NCBI GenBank assembly: GCA_902783295.1
Contig: CACZQT010000433.1
Coordinates: 1-5,618 of the forward strand
Source of the DNA: an uncultured Lachnospiraceae bacterium
GTDB lineage: Bacteria > Bacillota > Clostridia > Lachnospirales > Lachnospiraceae
Direction: 5' to 3'
Length of the DNA stretch: 5,618 bases
Positions 1 to 5,618 of this stretch are shown here, piece after piece. The notes beneath the pieces were generated by a model. It saw nothing but the letters and a program-made list of their open reading frames with translations, did not search any database and was not told where the DNA came from. Position numbers and translations under genes: made by a program. Position 1 is the stretch's first letter. Every line of letters begins with the position of its first letter.

Positions 1-29
1 CTGAAAAACAGAATATGAATTGAAGCAGT

Positions 30-93
30 CTGCCGGGTATGCTTCCGGCTTGCGAGAATAATCGTATGATGGAAGCGTACCCGGCGGGTTTTT
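30..93 (+). terminator. Intrinsic terminator of the upstream transcription unit
   Basis: A long hairpin is visible: bases 30-46 pair with 71-87 (17 pairs, two of them G-U: 40/77 and 31/86). Inside the 24-base loop a smaller stem is possible (51-55 with 62-66, one G-U). The stem is GC-rich at its base and is followed after one G by five Ts (89-93), the classical Rho-independent layout for plus-strand transcription. It sits 45 bases before the start of the large exported-protein gene, so it most likely ends a gene to the left of the window. Because so little room remains for a promoter, it could instead act as a leader attenuator for the large gene; the sequence does not decide this. Confidence 0.85.
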
Positions 94-119
94 AGAAGTC
101 ATACAGTGTGAATGAAAGC

Positions 120-130
120 AGGAGAAGAGG
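120..130 (+). promoter_or_regulatory. Ribosome binding site that sets the start of the LRR-lipase gene
   Basis: A purine-rich Shine-Dalgarno stretch, AGGAGAAGAGG, ends eight bases before the ATG at 139. The earlier in-frame ATG at 112 has no comparable purine tract upstream, and this element would lie inside its coding region. The element therefore favours 139 as the true start. Confidence 0.75.
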
Positions 131-138
131 TTGAAATA

Positions 139-3100
139 ATGAAAAGGATGAGAACTGAAAAGGGGAGAAGACTGAAGACGTTTGGTCTGGCTCTTATGTT
201 TGTGGTTCTGCTGTTTGTGCAGGTGAAAAACGCTAAAGCAGCGGAAATACAGTCCGGTACATGCGGTAAAAATGGGGATAATCTGGTATGGACGTTCGAT
301 TCGGATGAGATATTGACGATCAGCGGTACCGGAGAGATGGCGGGTTTTCCGAAATATGATCGTTACAATAGTAAGTTGATCATTCTTGGTGAAGGAAATG
401 CTCCCTGGAAATCGGCAGCTGCCCGAAAACTTGTGATTATGCCGGGAGTTACCTCCATTGGTTATTCCGCTTTCACGGATAATGAAGAGCTGGAGGAGAT
501 CTCTCTTCCGAATGGATTGCTCACCATCGAAAACGGAGCTTTTGCCACCTTGACGAATCTGAAATCTGTCCGACTGCCGGAGAGTGTTACGGAACTGGGA
601 GAATATGTATTCGGTTATTCGACAGGGATCAGTGAACTGTATCTGCCATCCGGGCTAAAAAAAGCCGGGAGATCCTGCTTTGCCGGGTGCAAAGGCCTTA
701 CAAAAATTACACTTCCGCAAAGTCTTGAGAGCCTGGGAGACAGTGCTTTTTCTGACTGCTCCGGGATCAGGGAGGTGACGATTCCGGAGAAGATAACGGT
801 GATTCCACCTATGTCTTTTGAAGACTGCACCGCTCTGGAGAAGGTGGTTGTGAGCGGGAATGTGACGCAAATTGGTTATAATGCTTTCAGCGGCTGCACT
901 GCGCTGCAGAATATTGCGCTGCCTGGTGTGAAGACGATCGGAAGCAGCGCTTTTTCCGGCTGCACAGACCTGACAGAGGTCCAGCTCGAAAAGGTCACGT
1001 TCCTTGACACTCGAGCATTCAGTGGGACCGGATTGAGAAAGATTATTCTTCCTTCCACAATGAAGACCATCGGAAACGGCTGCTTTGAAAAATGCGCAGG
1101 GTTAACGGAGGTAATCCTTCCGGAGAGCTTGAACTATATAAGGCCAAATGCTTTCAACCAATGCAGCAGTCTGAAAAGCATCACGGTTCCCGGCGGAGTG
1201 AAAACACTGGAGGGGGCAGTTTTCAGTGGCTGTACCGGCCTGACGGAAGCAGTTCTTTCTGAAGGAGTCAGAGAGATTGGCTTCATTGACTTTTACAACT
1301 GCAGCAGTCTGAAAAGCATCTGCATTCCTGCCAGCTGTACAAAAATCGGCGAACGGGCTTTTGACGGATGTGTTCAGCTGAAGGATATCTATTATGGCGG
1401 ATCGGAGAGCGAATGGAAAGCGATTTCTGTGAACGAAGAGGGGAATGACGCATTAAAAAAGGCAGTGGTTCATTTTAACTGGAAACAGAAACAGACAGAT
1501 AACAGGGAGAACTACATCGGAAAATCCCAGATCGGTTTTCATTACAGTGCTTCCAATGACGAACGGCGCACCTGGCAGTTTTTGTACTCCGATTATATGT
1601 TCTATGTAAATGATAATACCGTCCATTTCAATGTGGATCTGGCCAAGGCCTCTCTTTCTGCTGTACTCAGCGCCTATTCCGACGTGCGGGTTCTTAAATC
1701 GCAGGATGACTGGACCGCAAAGCTGCCGGAAACGGATACAAGACGAGCCGCGAATATTCTGGAACTGTATAAAAACCTGAAGTTTTCGGATCCGGTCTGT
1801 TATCATTACGACATCCCGCTGACGGATGCCTCCGACAAAGTCGCTTTTTCTGTGGCACATAAATATATCAATGCAGCGGAATCTTCCGACGATTATACCC
1901 AGGGGGAAGATACGGTCGTGGCGGTGATTATACGCGGTGGGCGTTATGGTGCTGAATGGGCCAGCAATTTTAATGTAGTAAACGGAACCAATTATAATAC
2001 TGACCACTATGGATTCAGTACAGCAGCAAAGGATGTGGAAGAGAAAGTAACGGCTTACGTGAATGGACTGAAAAAGAAGCAGGGCGGAATCCGCGGCGAT
2101 CTGAAGATATGGATTTCGGGCTACAGCCGGGGATCTGCGGTGGCCAATAAGGTGGCGCATGACTTTAACAGCAGCGGGGTGGCAGGAATAACCATTAAGC
2201 CCGGTGATATGTACGCCTATACGTTCGCCACGCCGAATGTGGCAAACACGTATGGAACGGGAGATGTTTCCAGCAGAAAATATTCCAAGGACGCGGATAT
2301 CTTCAATATTGTCAGTCCGCTGGATCCGGTGCCCCGGGTCCCGCTGGAATCGTGGGGATACGGCCGTTACGGCCAGACATTGTATCTGCCTACGAATATG
2401 TATCCGGCGCTATGGGATCGCTATACCGCTCTTTCGGGAAAGAGCCTGAAAGTAGGAGAGGAGATATCGTCGTGGCAGAATGTCGTTGTCATAGTTCTGC
2501 AGTCACTGTTGAAAGCACTTGTCCCGGAGAGATCGGATTACAGAAGTATCGTACAGGATATACTCTGGAAGGCTTTTTATGACAACAATCAGCAGTTGAA
2601 GCACAAGGAGAATATTGTCGTTTTGCTGACGGAAGTGCTTGAACTATACGATTCTGGGCAGATTGATCTGCCTGGAATACAAAACGAGATTTACCTGATC
2701 CGGCAGCTGATCAATGATGGAAAGAATCTGGGACGTGCTCATGAACCGGAGTACTATTATGCAAGGCTGGAGAAAGACAATTTCGCGGCGTTGGATTCAT
2801 TTACTGAACAAAAACCCGGGAAGATGGTTCTGATTCAGGGAAAGACCAAAAACCTGTCTGTTCAGGTCATGAAGAGTGGTGCTGTGGTGGGGGGCTTCTC
2901 CGGAGGCACATTTACGCCGGCCGATGGCGGGAACGCCGGAAGCGCAGAGATCAGTGCAGTGGGAGATATGGTTGTTATCTATATGGATCCGGACTGTGAA
3001 GTTTCCCTCTCTTCCGACACGAACATGACCGTTTCCTATGAAACTATCAGCGTGGACGGGAACTATGAACCTCAGAATACGCGCCGGATCGAAGAAGTAC

Positions 3101-3840
3101 AGCTCAGCGCAGGTAAGGCCAGAGTATTTTCTGCGGAAGGAAAGGAGATCATTCCGGCAGCGGAACAGACAGCCGGCCAGGCGGAAAAGAAGGATGCTGA
3201 TTCCGTGCTGAATGTGGAAAAGAAACTTCTTGCTCAGAATAATGATAACGACCCGAAAAAATCCACTTTTGCGCCGCTGAAAGCCAAAGCCTCTGTGGCA
3301 AAGACCTCTGTAACCTTATCCTGGAGCAAGGTTAAGGGAGCAAAAGGATATGTGATTTACGGGAATGCCTGCGGAAAGAAAAATCATCTTGTAAAGCTGA
3401 CAACGACGAAAAAGACAAAGGTAAAAATCCAGAAAATCGGAAAGACGAAACTGAAAAAGGGTACTTACTATAAGTTCGTTGTTGTTGCCTATAAAAAAGC
3501 AGGCGGATATGATCAGTCTCTGGCTGTTTCGAAAATGATCCATGCCGCTACTTCCGGGGGAAAGGTAACTAACGCGAAATCCATTAAGCTGACCAATGTA
3601 AAGAAAAATACCATCTCTTTGAAGAAAGGGAAGAGCTTTGCGATTAAAACAAAGGTTGTGTCAGCCGATCCGAAGCTGAAAATGAAAAATCACCGGAAGC
3701 TTTCCTACGAGAGCAGCAGCAAATCCATAGCCACTGTCAGCGCAAAAGGAAAGATTACGGCGAAGAAGAAAGGAACTTGCACGATTTATATCTACACGCA
3801 GAACGGTGTCTGTGCAAAGCTGAAAGTGAAGGTGAGCTGA
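139..3840 (+). CDS. Secreted BspA-like leucine-rich-repeat protein with class-3-lipase-like domain and FN3/Big_2-like C-terminus
   Basis: Predicted exported protein of 1233 residues, probably acting at or outside the cell surface. Residues 1-34 form a signal peptide: a basic n-region, a hydrophobic stretch 15-29, and likely cleavage after A-K-A (32-34). Residues 36-96 contain the SGTCG...LTISGTGEM...APW cap motif common before LRR_5 arrays. Residues 97-414 are fourteen LRR units. Residues 415-447 carry the YYGGSESEW...HF motif that usually closes such arrays. Residues about 456-880 resemble a class 3 lipase: IIRGG near 597-601, nucleophile S663 in GYSRG, YTFATPN at 694-700, probable acid D729 in SPLDPVPRVP, and probable base H868 in AHEPEYYYARL. 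A helix-rich insert lies at about 770-862. A beta-rich region (895-1000) and a linker lead to an FN3-like module (about 1047-1136) and a Big_2-like module (about 1144-1232), both very rich in lysine. There is no LPxTG motif or C-terminal membrane anchor. The start at 139 is preferred over 112 on ribosome-binding-site grounds. The substrate is unknown; domain assignments come from motif recognition only. An adhesin with a degenerate hydrolase is the alternative, but the triad looks intact. Confidence 0.9.
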   Translation: MKRMRTEKGRRLKTFGLALMFVVLLFVQVKNAKAAEIQSGTCGKNGDNLVWTFDSDEILTISGTGEMAGFPKYDRYNSKLIILGEGNAPWKSAAARKLVIMPGVTSIGYSAFTDNEELEEISLPNGLLTIENGAFATLTNLKSVRLPESVTELGEYVFGYSTGISELYLPSGLKKAGRSCFAGCKGLTKITLPQSLESLGDSAFSDCSGIREVTIPEKITVIPPMSFEDCTALEKVVVSGNVTQIGYNAFSGCTALQNIALPGVKTIGSSAFSGCTDLTEVQLEKVTFLDTRAFSGTGLRKIILPSTMKTIGNGCFEKCAGLTEVILPESLNYIRPNAFNQCSSLKSITVPGGVKTLEGAVFSGCTGLTEAVLSEGVREIGFIDFYNCSSLKSICIPASCTKIGERAFDGCVQLKDIYYGGSESEWKAISVNEEGNDALKKAVVHFNWKQKQTDNRENYIGKSQIGFHYSASNDERRTWQFLYSDYMFYVNDNTVHFNVDLAKASLSAVLSAYSDVRVLKSQDDWTAKLPETDTRRAANILELYKNLKFSDPVCYHYDIPLTDASDKVAFSVAHKYINAAESSDDYTQGEDTVVAVIIRGGRYGAEWASNFNVVNGTNYNTDHYGFSTAAKDVEEKVTAYVNGLKKKQGGIRGDLKIWISGYSRGSAVANKVAHDFNSSGVAGITIKPGDMYAYTFATPNVANTYGTGDVSSRKYSKDADIFNIVSPLDPVPRVPLESWGYGRYGQTLYLPTNMYPALWDRYTALSGKSLKVGEEISSWQNVVVIVLQSLLKALVPERSDYRSIVQDILWKAFYDNNQQLKHKENIVVLLTEVLELYDSGQIDLPGIQNEIYLIRQLINDGKNLGRAHEPEYYYARLEKDNFAALDSFTEQKPGKMVLIQGKTKNLSVQVMKSGAVVGGFSGGTFTPADGGNAGSAEISAVGDMVVIYMDPDCEVSLSSDTNMTVSYETISVDGNYEPQNTRRIEEVQLSAGKARVFSAEGKEIIPAAEQTAGQAEKKDADSVLNVEKKLLAQNNDNDPKKSTFAPLKAKASVAKTSVTLSWSKVKGAKGYVIYGNACGKKNHLVKLTTTKKTKVKIQKIGKTKLKKGTYYKFVVVAYKKAGGYDQSLAVSKMIHAATSGGKVTNAKSIKLTNVKKNTISLKKGKSFAIKTKVVSADPKLKMKNHRKLSYESSSKSIATVSAKGKITAKKKGTCTIYIYTQNGVCAKLKVKVS
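1162..1182 (+). repeat. 21-base exact direct repeat, copy 1 (LRR unit 11/12 junction)
   Basis: These 21 bases, beginning TGCAGCAGTCTG and encoding C-S-S-L-K-S-I (residues 342-348), recur identically at 1300-1320. The offset is 138 bases, exactly two 69-base LRR units. The flanking bases differ on both sides. Confidence 0.9.
1300..1320 (+). repeat. 21-base exact direct repeat, copy 2 (LRR unit 13/14 junction)
   Basis: Identical at every base to 1162-1182 and in the same reading phase, encoding residues 388-394. Nucleotide identity, rather than mere protein similarity, suggests a fairly recent two-unit duplication or gene conversion inside the array. Confidence 0.9.
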
Positions 3841-3861
3841 TTACAAGTGATTTGACACGGA

Positions 3862-3867
3862 AGGGGG
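3862..3867 (+). promoter_or_regulatory. Ribosome binding site of the 2H-phosphoesterase-like gene
   Basis: AGGGGG lies six bases before the ATG at 3874, within the 33-base gap after the LRR-lipase stop codon. It supports this start and independent translation of the second gene on a shared transcript. Confidence 0.7.
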
Positions 3868-3873
3868 ATTAGA

Positions 3874-4587
3874 ATGTCTTTATTGTCAGATTATGAAGAG
3901 CGGACTGCGTGGAAATATGAGCCGATTCACGGCTCTTTCCATACACACGAAGGCTTACTGCATAAGGTGAATCCTGATGGAAGCTATGCCCCTTTCCAGG
4001 GCAGTACTGTGGTGTTCAAGGCAGGGGAACAATGCGTTCAGGCCATACAGACGATTCAGAGAATTCTCTGCCATAAACTGGACGGAACCGGAATGCTGGC
4101 GTCTCCCCTTCCTGACTCTACGGTTCATATGACGCTTCATGACCTGATTTCACCGGAAGCGTGCACATCCACTTTGCCGGAAGAGTTCAGCCATGAAGTT
4201 GCTGACAGCATAGCAATGGCTGCTGAGATTGTCAGGAAAATCCGGAAAGAGTATGCCGGCAGAAAGATTTCCATGGTCCCGGACCGGATCGTCAACATGG
4301 TATCCAAGTCTCTGGTATTGATGCTTCGCCCGCAGACGGACGCTGACTTTGAGCTTCTGCTAGAACTGTATCACAGGTTTGACGATGTAAAGAAACTCTC
4401 ATATCCCCTGACGCCGCATATCACTCTTGCGTATTTCAGACCCGGTATGATCGATGGGGACACACTTGGCGCGGCTGTCGGTTCTGCACAGCCTGACCCG
4501 GAAAAGTCGCCGGTATTTGAGTTCTCTCCGGAGGGATTGACTGCACAGAAGTTCCTCGATATGCAGACCTATACAGATATTCCCTGA
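3874..4587 (+). CDS. 2H phosphoesterase superfamily protein (LigT/2'-5' RNA ligase-like, possibly DUF1868-like)
   Basis: A 237-residue protein with no signal peptide or membrane segment, so probably cytosolic. It has two H-x-T motifs, H85-M-T87 (in VHMTLHD) and H182-I-T184 (in PHITLAYF), about 97 residues apart. This is the signature of 2H phosphoesterases, where the paired His and Thr residues form the catalytic pocket for 2'-5' or cyclic phosphate bonds. The N-terminal stretch (THEG at 24-27, then a PFQGSTVVF segment at 40-48 and LPDSTVHMT at 79-87) resembles the DUF1868/Mlr3352-type branch, in which a fold half with a 'GNTv' strand precedes the first motif; this assignment is from memory and tentative. 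The length fits that branch better than the shorter (~180-residue) RNA-ligase-like LigT/ThpR. The gene follows the LRR-lipase gene by 33 bases with no terminator between, so the two may form an operon. The true substrate (RNA ends, cyclic nucleotides, ADP-ribose derivatives) cannot be inferred. Confidence 0.8.
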   Translation: MSLLSDYEERTAWKYEPIHGSFHTHEGLLHKVNPDGSYAPFQGSTVVFKAGEQCVQAIQTIQRILCHKLDGTGMLASPLPDSTVHMTLHDLISPEACTSTLPEEFSHEVADSIAMAAEIVRKIRKEYAGRKISMVPDRIVNMVSKSLVLMLRPQTDADFELLLELYHRFDDVKKLSYPLTPHITLAYFRPGMIDGDTLGAAVGSAQPDPEKSPVFEFSPEGLTAQKFLDMQTYTDIP

Positions 4588-4641
4588 CGGAGCTGCGGGG
4601 AAGCAGTTGGGATCTGCTTTCAATGCGGAATCTACGGAAAC

Positions 4642-4671
4642 GAAACAGCCCGGCGCAAGCCGGGCTGTTTC
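4642..4671. terminator. Bidirectional terminator between convergent genes
   Basis: Bases 4642-4654 and 4659-4671 are perfect reverse complements (13 pairs) around a four-base GCAA loop, a stable GNRA tetraloop on the plus-strand RNA. The stem ends in AAA/TTT at its base, giving a short U-rich tail (TGTTTCTGT on plus, TGTTTCGTTTCC on minus) rather than a long T-run. It lies 54 bases after the 2H gene stop and 46 bases after the oxidoreductase stop on the other strand, so it probably serves both. The weak U-tracts are the main reservation. Confidence 0.8.
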
Positions 4672-4717
4672 TGTAATGGGAAAATGCGGTATGGGATTCG
4701 GAGTTGTGTGACCTCTC

Positions 4718-5618
4718 TTATAGATCCAGTGCTGCGTGATATCCCTGGTAGACGGCGTTTGTAATTGTCGAAGCGCGGTTGCAGTCGCCGATGCGAATGG
4801 TCCAGGGGGCACAGTCCAGGAGCTCTTCGGCGGCTTTGCTGCGGGCTCTCTGCCCCAAGGCGCAGATGACAGTCTTGCCGGGAACCAGGTGCTTTTCACC
4901 GTTTTTATCCTCGCACACAATGCCTTCATCCGTTACTTCCAGTCCCTTGTAGCCGGTATAGACCGTTACGTACTTTTCGATCTGCGCCAGAAGCAGCGGA
5001 CGGTGGCGGACATTGGCGTCAGGAGCCAGCACATCACGCATTTCAACCAGGCTGACTTTCTTTCCTTCCATGCCGAGGTGGACTGCGGCTTCGCAGCCGG
5101 CCAGGCCGCCGCCGAAGACTACGACCTCGTCTGCCACGCGGTCTTTTTCTTTGTAGTAATTGTTGACGATCACTACATTTTTGCCGTCCCGGAGGCCCGG
5201 AATCGGCGGTACCAGCGGTTCCGATCCTACAGCGATGATGATGGCATCCGCTTTCAGAGATTCTGCATATTCCGGTGTTACTTTTGTATTCAGGCGGATA
5301 TCCACGCCTGCCCGGCGGCAGAGAAGCTCCTGCGTGACGCCCAGCTGATACATTTCGTATTTGAAAGGAAGGGCTCTTTCGCTTTTCAGAATGCCGCCCA
5401 CTTCGGAGTTCTCATCGCACAGAATGACTTCATGCCCTCTCTTTGCGGCTGTCAGGGCGGCTTCCAGTCCGCCGGGGCCGGCACCGACTACCAGTACCTT
5501 TTTCTTCACGGCGGCGGGCAGGATTTCCATACCGTCGCTTTCCCGCCCGATCATGGGATTGATGCAGCAGCGGCGGGTGGAAGTGGCGGCACGTTCCGCC
5601 ATGCACACGAAACAGCGC
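4718..5618 (-). CDS. C-terminal part of an old yellow enzyme/2-enoate reductase family FAD-dependent oxidoreductase (5'-truncated by the window)
   Basis: The reverse-strand frame is open to the window edge; 299 residues plus the stop are visible. It begins with R-C-F-V-C and, after further residues, R-R-C-C-I-N-P-M-I-G-R-E. This is the end of the cysteine cluster that holds a 4Fe-4S centre in this family (2,4-dienoyl-CoA reductase, trimethylamine dehydrogenase, 2-enoate reductases), followed by its NPxxGRE signature. Next come an FAD-binding Rossmann motif VVGAGPGG (visible residues 43-50), an AVGSEP strand near 129-134, and a second dinucleotide fold FGGGLAGCE (168-176). E192 at the end of the second strand suggests NADH preference. 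A terminal GDC motif (277-279) normally contacts FAD. The N-terminal FMN-binding TIM barrel must lie to the right of the window. The family reduces activated C=C bonds, and in gut Clostridia includes bile-acid (BaiCD/BaiH) and cinnamate-type reductases. The substrate cannot be assigned without the barrel. A GTG codon at 5608 is not the start, because the frame continues upstream through a cluster cysteine. Confidence 0.9.
   Translation of the reverse strand, partial: RCFVCMAERAATSTRRCCINPMIGRESDGMEILPAAVKKKVLVVGAGPGGLEAALTAAKRGHEVILCDENSEVGGILKSERALPFKYEMYQLGVTQELLCRRAGVDIRLNTKVTPEYAESLKADAIIIAVGSEPLVPPIPGLRDGKNVVIVNNYYKEKDRVADEVVVFGGGLAGCEAAVHLGMEGKKVSLVEMRDVLAPDANVRHRPLLLAQIEKYVTVYTGYKGLEVTDEGIVCEDKNGEKHLVPGKTVICALGQRARSKAAEELLDCAPWTIRIGDCNRASTITNAVYQGYHAALDL

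Larger units (their letters stand above)
427..1380 (+). repeat. Fourteen tandem LRR_5 (BspA-type) coding repeats
   Basis: The repeats cover protein residues 97-414, with a period of 23 codons (69 bases). Units 1, 8 and 9 are shorter, at 22, 22 and 21 residues. The consensus is roughly xxIxLPxxVxxIGxxAFxGCxxL. Ten of the fourteen units (4-8 and 10-14) carry a cysteine three residues after the conserved Phe, at 184, 207, 230, 253, 275, 319, 342, 365, 388 and 411, giving a regular ladder. Unit 9 has Thr297 there. In known families such repeats build a curved solenoid used for binding host or microbial surfaces; the ligand here cannot be told from sequence. Confidence 0.92.

Noticed and set aside
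1..23. Possible last codons of an upstream gene (stop TGA at 16-18 or 21-23)
   Set aside because: Two frames both end in a stop here and too few codons are visible to choose. The following terminator suggests a gene ends nearby, but none can be annotated.
112..138. Longer version of the LRR-lipase protein starting at ATG 112
   Set aside because: No ribosome binding site precedes 112, while a good one lies inside this stretch, eight bases before the ATG at 139. The nine extra residues (MKAGEEVEI) would also put acidic residues in front of the basic n-region of the signal peptide.
1453..2160. A 235-codon open frame on the minus strand inside the LRR-lipase gene
   Set aside because: It lies fully antisense to the lipase-like domain, whose motifs (GYSRG, IIRGG) are clear. 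The minus-strand translation has no recognisable domain and an odd composition, so it is a shadow frame.
2204..2582. Two short plus-strand frames inside the lipase region (2204-2449 and 2352-2582)
   Set aside because: They are out of frame with the real gene, lack ribosome binding sites, and encode Arg/Cys-rich sequence without domains.
3852..3857. Perfect -35 consensus TTGACA in the gap before the 2H gene
   Set aside because: No acceptable -10 lies 16-18 bases downstream, and any such site would fall inside the 2H coding sequence past its ATG. It is probably chance.
4600..4620. Small hairpin AAGCAG/CTGCTT after the 2H gene stop codon
   Set aside because: It has only six Watson-Crick pairs and a seven-base loop, with no T-run. 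The much stronger 13-bp stem 22 bases further on explains termination.
4399..4929. A 176-codon open frame on the minus strand across the convergent intergenic region
   Set aside because: It overlaps the 3' ends of both the 2H gene and the oxidoreductase in a different frame and runs through the terminator hairpin. Its translation shows no family features.
5160..5348. A 62-codon plus-strand frame opposite the oxidoreductase
   Set aside because: It is antisense to the conserved dinucleotide-binding region, with no ribosome binding site and no recognisable domain.

Overview
The window most likely comes from an anaerobic, low-to-mid-GC Firmicute of the Clostridia, plausibly a gut Lachnospiraceae-type organism. 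This is inferred from four things: strong AGGAG/GGGGG-type ribosome binding sites, a secreted BspA-like LRR_5 protein ending in lysine-rich FN3/Big_2-like modules, a 2-enoate-reductase-type flavoprotein, and mixed codon use with roughly balanced base composition. No marker gene fixes the taxon.

Layout. Positions 1-93 hold the tail of an upstream transcription unit, ending in a strong intrinsic terminator (stem 30-46/71-87, T-run 89-93). Positions 139-3840 (+) encode a 1233-residue exported protein. In order it has a signal peptide, a cap motif, fourteen ~23-residue leucine-rich repeats of the BspA/LRR_5 type, a class-3-lipase-like alpha/beta-hydrolase with an apparently intact Ser-Asp-His triad, a beta-rich region, and two small lysine-rich beta modules (FN3-like and Big_2-like). 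Thirty-three bases later, positions 3874-4587 (+) encode a cytosolic 2H-phosphoesterase-like protein with two H-x-T motifs. No terminator is visible between the two, so they are probably cotranscribed.

Positions 4588-4717 form a convergent intergenic spacer containing a perfect 13-bp stem with a GCAA tetraloop, probably a shared bidirectional terminator. Positions 4718-5618 (-) carry the C-terminal part of an old-yellow-enzyme/2-enoate-reductase family oxidoreductase. It includes the end of its Fe-S cysteine cluster and the FAD- and NAD(P)-binding Rossmann domains. Its FMN barrel lies beyond the window edge.

How the genes relate. The secreted LRR-hydrolase looks like a surface or extracellular adhesion-plus-hydrolysis factor. 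The 2H protein probably acts on RNA or cyclic-phosphate substrates inside the cell, and no functional link between the two is evident beyond adjacency. The reverse-strand oxidoreductase is a separate unit. I do not see a clearly new system. The most unusual item is the LRR + lipase + cationic FN3/Big_2 architecture, with its long helical insert between the catalytic Asp and His.
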